Origin: Patescibacteria group bacterium UBA1449
Lineage (GTDB): Bacteria; Patescibacteriota; Microgenomatia; UBA1400; UBA1449
Direction: 5' to 3'
DNA length: 5,203 nt
Assembly: GCA_002335355.1 (NCBI GenBank)
Contig: DCTD01000001.1
Span: 1,420 to 6,622, forward strand
Shown here in pieces: positions 1 through 4,257 of this stretch (position 1 is its first letter; the number at the start of each line of letters is the position of its first letter). The notes under the pieces were generated by a model, which searched no databases, was not told where the DNA came from, and saw only the letters and a program-made list of their open reading frames with translations. A program made the position numbers and the translations under genes.

Positions 1-97
1 CGCGTAAGGCTTCCAGAAAGCTGCTTGCTTGTGAGTTTTGTTTTTTGTTGTTCGAACTCTGCGGTAATGGTGAACTCATCTTAAATGGGTCACTCAT
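1..97 (-). CDS. Unidentified protein, N-terminal 32 codons only (runs off window)
   Basis: An ATG at 97-95 opens a frame that stays open to the window edge. The visible start reads MSDPFKMSSPLPQSSN and ends with SFLEALR. It is polar and low-complexity, rich in Ser, Asn, Gln and Lys, followed by what may be the start of an amphipathic segment. A disordered N-terminal tail before a folded part is the simplest reading. I do not recognise the family. Loosely it resembles short lineage-specific proteins of CPR bacteria whose conserved part begins with a FLEALR-like stretch, but that is memory, not evidence. ATG 97 is the only conventional start after the in-frame stop at 133-131. The ATG at 79-77 is an alternative. 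No Shine-Dalgarno site precedes either. The gene lies 18 nt beyond a terminator and may be controlled by it. Only 97 nt are visible, so even its reality as a gene is moderately sure. Confidence 0.5.
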   Translation of the reverse strand, partial: MSDPFKMSSPLPQSSNNKKQNSQASSFLEALR

Positions 98-114
98 AAA
101 AGTGCAGGCAGTTA

Positions 115-142
115 CAAAAATAAGACCAGTTTACGGTGGTCT
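115..142 (-). terminator. Rho-independent terminator after trigger factor
   Basis: On the minus strand a perfect 6-bp stem, AGACCA (142-137) with TGGTCT (128-123), encloses an 8-nt loop and is followed at once by TATTTTT (122-116). This is the standard intrinsic terminator layout, though the stem is short. It would end both the trigger factor transcript and any transcript begun at the promoter at 235-207. It works only in the minus direction, because the plus strand has no T-run after the stem. Confidence 0.68.
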
Positions 143-200
143 GATGTCTTTGTATCAGAAAATTCGGAAATTTTCAAGCAAAAACCTCAAATTTGATTAT
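115..200 (-). ncRNA. Candidate small RNA or attenuator leader with three abutting hairpins
   Basis: A transcript from the promoter at 235-207 would begin near base 200 and end at the terminator at 115, giving an RNA of about 85 nt. It contains no convincing ORF. Three inverted repeats follow each other almost without gaps: 175-158 (7-bp stem GAAAATT/AATTTTC with the UNCG-type loop TCCG), 158-141 (5-bp stem CTGAT/ATCAG, 8-nt loop) and 142-123 (terminator stem). Hairpins two and three share the bases at 141-142, so their ends compete. AAGAC at 150-146 can also pair with GTCTT at 126-122, offering an alternative to the terminator stem. It could be a free-standing small RNA, an attenuator for the gene starting at 97, or simply the trigger factor 3' UTR. 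No known RNA family is recognised. Confidence 0.3.
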
Positions 201-206
201 ACCTAC

Positions 207-235
207 ATTATACTATAGGCTTTTAAGATAATCAA
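207..235 (-). promoter_or_regulatory. Sigma70-type promoter overlapping the 3' end of the trigger factor gene
   Basis: TTGATT at 235-230 is followed, after exactly 17 nt, by a perfect TATAAT at 212-207. The -35 box lies inside the last codons of the trigger factor gene and the -10 box starts on the base after its TAG stop. The start of transcription would be near base 200. A second TATAAT stands 11 nt downstream (201-196) but has no -35 partner. AT-rich sequence produces TATAAT by chance, so the support is mainly the correct spacing and the -35 box. Confidence 0.5.
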
Positions 236-1124
236 TGGTTTTTTGCTTGCGGATTAAGAGTGCCAGATATGATTTTTGTTCATCAGACTGTAGTTGTTTC
301 TTTGCATATGGGTCTTGAGTAGTAGTGATTAAATCCTCAACTTCTTTCGCTGTGGCCTCAATCTTGTTGCTTCTGGCAATTTCAGCTAAGATAAACTCCA
401 GTTTCAATGTCTTTTCAGCAGACTCTCGATATTCAGCTTTGAGTTGTTCTTGAGTTTTAGCTTTACTCTCAAGGTACTGAGTCACGGTAATACCGGCAGC
501 GGTTACCTGGTCAACAAACTGAGCTATAAGTCTTTGGGTTTCAGAATCAAGTAACATATCACAAATCTCGACTTCAGCATTTTTAAGCAGTTCATCAAAG
601 ATCTCATCCAGTGTTGGTTGGTACTGCTCGGCTTCCTGGACTTTTTCCTTACTCTCCCCTTTATCTGGTGTCCAGAGCGATTTTTTTGCTTTTAAGCCAC
701 GGATAGCTTCCTGGTATTTACCCAGTTTAACTTCAGGCACTTCACATGATGTGGCTTTGACTTTCCAGTCTTCGTCTTCTTTCATTGACAGCGGGGTTAC
801 CACTGGGTTGACGATAGGTCGTAAGTTATGCTTTTGGATTGCTTCATAGTAGGCAGCTGAAACAACATGTTGGACAACTTCTTCATAGAGTTTGGCTTTT
901 CCGATTTCTTTTTCGACTAAATTGCGTGGTGCTTTACCTTTTCTAAACCCTTTTATGGTAGTGTCCTCAACTGCATGGTCTAAGAGATGATCATAGGTTT
1001 TTTGGACAGTTTCTTTGGGGATAGTAATTTCGAGTTCAAAGGTTTTCTTAGGCAGCCATGATAGTGCGGAATCAAATTTTGGCTGATTGTCCGATTTTTG
1101 TTTTACTGATTTGTTAGTAGCCAT
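213..1124 (-). CDS. tig: Trigger factor, short form lacking the PPIase domain
   Basis: Trigger factor is the ribosome-bound chaperone that meets nascent chains at the exit tunnel. The ribosome-docking signature GFRKGKAP is intact at residues 59-66 in an N-terminal domain that runs to about residue 138 and ends in the typical VPEVKLGKY segment. A charged linker (about 139-170) then leads straight into the helical C-terminal arm domain (about 171-303). The FKBP-type prolyl isomerase domain that normally sits between them, about 100 residues, is absent, which accounts for 303 aa against the usual 430-450. There is no frameshift or remnant, so this looks like a natural short form. About 25 Lys/Ser/Asn-rich residues precede the core. 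I chose ATG 1124; a TTG at 1139 would add five residues (MSFEH) inside a 7-nt tandem repeat and is unlikely. No clear Shine-Dalgarno site precedes the ATG. The gene has its own promoter (1267-1259) and a terminator at 142-115. Confidence 0.92.
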   Translation of the reverse strand: MATNKSVKQKSDNQPKFDSALSWLPKKTFELEITIPKETVQKTYDHLLDHAVEDTTIKGFRKGKAPRNLVEKEIGKAKLYEEVVQHVVSAAYYEAIQKHNLRPIVNPVVTPLSMKEDEDWKVKATSCEVPEVKLGKYQEAIRGLKAKKSLWTPDKGESKEKVQEAEQYQPTLDEIFDELLKNAEVEICDMLLDSETQRLIAQFVDQVTAAGITVTQYLESKAKTQEQLKAEYRESAEKTLKLEFILAEIARSNKIEATAKEVEDLITTTQDPYAKKQLQSDEQKSYLALLIRKQKTIDYLKSL

Positions 1125-1130
1125 ATGTTC

Positions 1131-1165
1131 AAAACTCAAAAGTCAAATCTCAAAAATCAAAACTA
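1131..1165 (-). repeat. Five-copy 7-nt tandem repeat before the trigger factor start
   Basis: Plus-strand units are AAAACTC, AAAAGTC, AAATCTC, AAAAATC and AAAACTA, contiguous and in strict 7-nt register. In the transcript this is a U-rich run of units close to GAGUUUU, ending six bases before the ATG at 1124. Copies are diverged, so it is an old or selected array, not a fresh slippage product. It occupies the place where a ribosome binding site would be expected. It might be a weak spaced-GAG ribosome contact, a protein-binding tract or neutral low-complexity sequence. Confidence 0.6.
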
Positions 1166-1167
1166 GC

Positions 1168-1212
1168 GCTTAAAAACTAAAAACTTTATGGTTTTAAGAT
1201 TTAGTTTTAAGC
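1168..1212 (-). promoter_or_regulatory. AT-rich inverted repeat with two alternative pairings in the trigger factor leader
   Basis: The arm GCTTAAAAACTAAA (plus 1168-1181) matches TTTAGTTTTAAGC (1200-1212) with one bulged A, giving a 13-bp stem. The octamer GTTTTAAG occurs twice, at 1191-1198 and 1204-1211, so CTTAAAAAC at 1169-1177 can pair with either copy and the two folds exclude each other. On the minus strand the structure is followed by a loosely T-rich stretch, so it might end the export operon as a poor terminator. However, it lies downstream of the trigger factor promoter, so it would also sit in that mRNA. A leader switch, a terminator or neutral AT-rich sequence are all possible. 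Confidence 0.4.
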
Positions 1213-1258
1213 TTTGAAATTTGCATTGAGTAATATATCCAGATAGTAACAGACACGT

Positions 1259-1267
1259 ATTATATCA
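1259..1267 (-). promoter_or_regulatory. Extended -10 promoter for trigger factor
   Basis: TGATATAAT at 1267-1259 is a perfect extended -10 element (TGn plus TATAAT). It begins eight bases after the permease stop codon. At 16-18 nt upstream there is no TTGACA-like box, which is usual for extended -10 promoters. Transcription would start near 1252, giving a leader of about 128 nt before the ATG at 1124 that contains the inverted repeat and the 7-nt array. Confidence 0.5.
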
Positions 1268-1275
1268 GAGAATGT

Positions 1276-2457
1276 TTATTCGTACCGTAAGGCTTTAATG
1301 GGATCTAGTTTGGCAGCTTTCCAGGCTGGAACTACGCCAAAGATAATCCCGATAGCTGATGAAAAGCCAAAGGCTAACAAGATGGCGTGAGGTGTCACTT
1401 CTGAAGAAATAAAGGCACTCATGGCAACAGATCCTGCTAAGGCTAAGAGAATACCGATACTACCACCCACAAAACTTAAGGTTATAGCTTCAATTAAAAA
1501 CTGAATCAGGATATCACGTGGTCTGGCACCTAAGGCTTTGCGCAGACCGATTTCTTTAGTCCGTTCAGTGACGGTCACAAACATAATATTCATAATGCCA
1601 ATTCCCCCAACCAAGAGTGAAATTGCGGCAATACCTCCTAAACCTGCCGTTAGAATCCCCAGGATTTGGTTAATGGTTCCCAGCAGTTCTTCCTGTCCGG
1701 CAACGGTAAATTCATCCTTGTCATGGTTTTTAAGCATGACCTCTTCAATCTTTTTTTTAGCTACTTCCATATCATCTTTGTTATACACTGTTGCTGCCAG
1801 CATAGTGTATTTATCTTGGTCAAACTGACTTTGGAATGTGGTTAGTGGGATAATAACAACATCATCCATGCTCATCCCCATCCCTCCACCTTTTTTCTCC
1901 ATAACTCCAATTATTCGGTATTTTGAAGATTGGATCATAATTGACTTACCAACGGGGCTTTCAGTCTGATACAGTTCTGTGGCTACTTTGGCTCCAATTA
2001 CAGCCACCCGTGAACTCTTGCTCACATCACCAGCACTAATGGTTCTCCCCTTTTCTACGACAAAGTTAAGAACCTTAACCCCTTTATCGTCAAGGCCTGT
2101 AATTTGGGTATACTTTTCTTCACCTCGGTTTTTTACCGTAGAGAGTACCTCGACTTCACCAATTGCGTCTTTAATGGGATAGCCGATACGGTTAAGGGCA
2201 CTGACGTCTTTGGCATCTAAGTTAAGTTGTCCGCTGTATCCGCCTGTCTCGATTTTTCCCGACATCACGTAGATTAAGTTAGAGCCCAAATCTTCAAACT
2301 GTTTAGCGATATATGACTGAAAACCGGCTCCGATTGAGATCAGCATGATGACGGAAGAAACGCCAATAATCATAGCAAGCATCGTTAGAGCAGACCGCAG
2401 TTTATTGCGCCATAAAGACTGCCATGCGAGTTCGAGGATTTCAGAAATTTCAATCAT
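1276..2457 (-). CDS. MacB-type ABC transporter permease (FtsX-like fold)
   Basis: This is the membrane subunit of a MacB-family ABC exporter, which couples ATP hydrolysis to movements of its periplasmic part instead of transporting through the membrane like classical ABC pumps. One transmembrane helix (about residues 21-43, after the typical NKLRSALT stretch) is followed by a large extracytoplasmic domain (about 46-262) and three more helices (about 266-293, 320-350, 357-380). The family signature runs from GGIGIMNIM to TERTKEIGLRKALGAR (ending near 311), and the protein ends in DPIKALRYE, close to the usual MacB C-terminus. Length, 393 aa, is normal. A glycine/methionine-rich loop, KKGGGMGMSMDD, lies at 188-199. 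The ATPase is a separate protein encoded just upstream, with 32 nt between them, whereas in E. coli MacB the two are fused. ATG 2457 has only a weak GGGT-like site in front, so translation may depend on coupling. The substrate cannot be read from sequence. Confidence 0.95.
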   Translation of the reverse strand: MIEISEILELAWQSLWRNKLRSALTMLAMIIGVSSVIMLISIGAGFQSYIAKQFEDLGSNLIYVMSGKIETGGYSGQLNLDAKDVSALNRIGYPIKDAIGEVEVLSTVKNRGEEKYTQITGLDDKGVKVLNFVVEKGRTISAGDVSKSSRVAVIGAKVATELYQTESPVGKSIMIQSSKYRIIGVMEKKGGGMGMSMDDVVIIPLTTFQSQFDQDKYTMLAATVYNKDDMEVAKKKIEEVMLKNHDKDEFTVAGQEELLGTINQILGILTAGLGGIAAISLLVGGIGIMNIMFVTVTERTKEIGLRKALGARPRDILIQFLIEAITLSFVGGSIGILLALAGSVAMSAFISSEVTPHAILLAFGFSSAIGIIFGVVPAWKAAKLDPIKALRYE

Positions 2458-2489
2458 AGTACCCGGTCATGCTTAAAGATGACGTGTTC

Positions 2490-3173
2490 TTATAGTTTAC
2501 TTACGATTCTCCCGTCTTTAATACATATTTGCCGTTTGGCTTGTTTGGCGACATCCATATCATGGGTCACGATAATAACCGTATGACCTTCCTTATGAAG
2601 CTGTTTAAACATCTCCAAGATTTCTTTGCCTGTTTTCGTATCCAGGTTACCCGTCGGTTCGTCGGCTAATAGTATTGATGGATTGTTAATAAGTGCCCGG
2701 GCAATGGCTACCCGCTGTTGTTGACCACCTGAAAGTTGATTAGGAAAGTTTTTGAGCCGGTCACCAAGCCCGACTTTTATGAGCATGTCTTTTGCCCGTT
2801 GCTCACGGGCACCCTTGTTACTTATACCGGCATAAATAAGTGGTACTTGGACATTATCCACTGCCGAAGTCTTTGCTAGTAGATTAAATTGCTGGAAAAC
2901 AAATCCAACTTTTTGGTTGCGGATATGGGCTAACTGGTTTTCACTGAGGTGAGCAATATCCTCACCGTCAATCTTGACTATACCTCTTGTTGGTGTATCA
3001 AGGGCACCAATAATGTGCATAAGAGTTGACTTACCTGATCCTGAGGGACCAATGATAGAAACAAACTCATTTTCATTAATACTCAAGGAGACATCATCCA
3101 AAACGGTAACTGATAACCCTTCCAGTTCATAAACTTTTGAAACGTGTTCGACTTGAAGAATTGGTTTTGCCAT
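2490..3173 (-). CDS. ABC transporter ATP-binding protein, MacB/LolD type
   Basis: This is the cytoplasmic ATPase that drives the neighbouring permease, as a dimer. All nucleotide-binding motifs are intact: Walker A GPSGSGKS at 42-49, Q-loop Gln94 (FVFQQFNLL), signature LSGGQ at 147-151, Walker B ILLADE at 167-172 with catalytic Glu172, D-loop GNLD at 175-178 and switch His204. The FNLL segment after the Q-loop and the motif ADEPTGNLD are typical of the MacB/LolD/FtsE branch, which pairs with FtsX-like permeases. At 227 aa it is a stand-alone domain of normal length. It lies 21 nt after the adaptor and 32 nt before the permease, in the same transcript. ATG 3173 is supported by a good Shine-Dalgarno site. 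Family assignment is very secure. The exported compound is unknown; peptides, lipids or antimicrobials are handled by relatives. Confidence 0.97.
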   Translation of the reverse strand: MAKPILQVEHVSKVYELEGLSVTVLDDVSLSINENEFVSIIGPSGSGKSTLMHIIGALDTPTRGIVKIDGEDIAHLSENQLAHIRNQKVGFVFQQFNLLAKTSAVDNVQVPLIYAGISNKGAREQRAKDMLIKVGLGDRLKNFPNQLSGGQQQRVAIARALINNPSILLADEPTGNLDTKTGKEILEMFKQLHKEGHTVIIVTHDMDVAKQAKRQICIKDGRIVSKL

Positions 3174-3179
3174 TCGTGT

Positions 3180-3185
3180 TCCCCT
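3180..3185 (-). promoter_or_regulatory. Shine-Dalgarno site of the ABC ATPase gene
   Basis: AGGGGA on the minus strand stands 6 nt before the ATG at 3173. It is the only strong ribosome binding site in the window, and it fixes the start of the ATPase. The contrast matters: the adaptor appears leaderless, and trigger factor and the permease have weak or no such sites. Confidence 0.6.
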
Positions 3186-3194
3186 ATCTAGGTG

Positions 3195-4214
3195 TTACTC
3201 GGGGATAATTATGGTATCACCCGGTTGTAAACCCTGTATAACCTCATACTCTTCATCAGTTTCTAATCCCGTTTCGATACTAACTTCTTCCTTTTTACTA
3301 TCTCTTTTAACTGTAACGAACTTGGCACCATCTTTTTCAATAACAGCATCGATCGGTACGGATAAAACTTGGGAGCGTTGATTGGTAAGAATCTGGACAT
3401 CACCGTTCATATCTAGCCGGTAACGGCTGTCAAGGGCTAAAGCAAAGTGAGCTAAGTAAGCAGTATTGCCGCTGGTGGTTTTAGTAGGGGTAAACTCAAT
3501 AGCGCTAATGGTACTACTAATTGTTGCTTCCGGAAATGCGTCTAAATATATTGAGGCAGAATCACCAACTTTTATTTTGCCAATATCCAGTTCTTCAACT
3601 TCAGCTGAAAAACGCAAAGTTGCGGGATCAACAATGACATACTCAGTGGTAGCAGAAGCATTAACTCCGGCATACTCATCAGTGGCTTTGACGACAACCC
3701 CATCGATTGGTGAGTAAATGGTAGCGTATTGTTTGGCTAAATCAGCCAGTTCAACATTAACTACCGCTGAATCAAGATTGTTTTGGTTTTTTTGTAGAAT
3801 CCGTTTTATAGTTTCATCTAAGACATCGTCATTGTAGGTTTCCATGGTCATTTCGTCAAAATCTGCCCGTTGGTTTGAATAAGCCAGTAAGGATTTTTTA
3901 AGATTTTTTTCTAGTTCTCGTTGGTCAAGGCTCGCTAACGCTTGCCACTGTTTGACCATGTCACCTTTTTTTACCCCTACCCAACTCAACATGCCTCCAG
4001 TCTGAAACCGGACACTGGCTTGTTTTTGGGCAGTAATTTTGCCTGATGTGGTCACATACTGTTTCAGATCTTTGGCTTGGACTACATAGGTTGTTTCAGC
4101 AGTAGCCTGTTTTTGGCTATTCTGCCAGTAGAAGTACCCACCAAAAATAACTAGAAGTACCAGTACGAACTGAAACCAACGTCTCTTAAGTAGTGAAGGA
4201 ATTCCAAATTTCAT
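3195..4214 (-). CDS. MacA/HlyD-type membrane-fusion adaptor protein
   Basis: This is the extracytoplasmic adaptor of the MacAB-type exporter. It is anchored by one N-terminal helix (about residues 13-30 after the basic LLKRR) with no lipobox cysteine. The body shows a first half-lipoyl strand set (about 60-97), a helical hairpin (about 98-162), the second half-lipoyl segment with YSPIDGVV at 167-174, a beta-barrel (about 195-270) and a membrane-proximal domain ending in QPGDTIIIPE. I place the start at ATG 4214 (339 aa), not the GTG at 4232 (345 aa), because a strong promoter has its -10 box at 4227-4222, downstream of that GTG, so the mRNA should start at or next to ATG 4214. In the first lipoyl motif, the usual VKKGQ-like turn reads VKQWQ. 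The hairpin, about 65 residues, is moderate in length. No TolC-like gene is nearby. In a monoderm-like cell the adaptor may act as an extracytoplasmic chamber for the exporter. Confidence 0.93.
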   Translation of the reverse strand: MKFGIPSLLKRRWFQFVLVLLVIFGGYFYWQNSQKQATAETTYVVQAKDLKQYVTTSGKITAQKQASVRFQTGGMLSWVGVKKGDMVKQWQALASLDQRELEKNLKKSLLAYSNQRADFDEMTMETYNDDVLDETIKRILQKNQNNLDSAVVNVELADLAKQYATIYSPIDGVVVKATDEYAGVNASATTEYVIVDPATLRFSAEVEELDIGKIKVGDSASIYLDAFPEATISSTISAIEFTPTKTTSGNTAYLAHFALALDSRYRLDMNGDVQILTNQRSQVLSVPIDAVIEKDGAKFVTVKRDSKKEEVSIETGLETDEEYEVIQGLQPGDTIIIPE

Positions 4215-4221
4215 GAAGTCT

Positions 4222-4250
4222 ATTATAGCCACTTATGCAAGCATTTCCAA
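4222..4250 (-). promoter_or_regulatory. Sigma70-type promoter of the export operon, predicted leaderless start
   Basis: TTGGAA at 4250-4245 and a perfect TATAAT at 4227-4222 are separated by exactly 17 nt. The seven bases after the -10 box are AGACTTC and the eighth is the A of ATG 4214. Transcription normally starts about seven bases after the -10 box, so the mRNA would begin at or within a base or so of its start codon. The promoter begins eight bases after the stop codon of the preceding TPR gene. Confidence 0.62.
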
Positions 4251-4257
4251 TGAAAAA

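Noticed and set aside
1137..1139. TTG as the start of trigger factor
   Set aside because: It falls within the 7-nt tandem repeat, has no ribosome site, and a proper ATG follows five codons later.
1131..1212. CRISPR array or mobile-element end
   Set aside because: Repeat units are 7-8 nt without uniform spacers, and there is no cas gene, transposase or target-site duplication.
1538..1828. 96-aa plus-strand ORF
   Set aside because: It is antisense to the permease gene, whose reading frame carries clear MacB motifs in the same bases. Its hydrophobic composition is a by-product of the opposite strand.
1979..2182. 67-aa plus-strand ORF
   Set aside because: It is antisense to the extracytoplasmic domain of the permease, with no ribosome site or recognisable domain.
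3466..3717. 83-aa plus-strand ORF
   Set aside because: It is antisense to the adaptor gene and shows no independent support.
4230..4232. GTG as the start of the adaptor
   Set aside because: It lies upstream of the -10 box at 4227-4222 and has no good Shine-Dalgarno site. ATG 4214 fits the promoter geometry.
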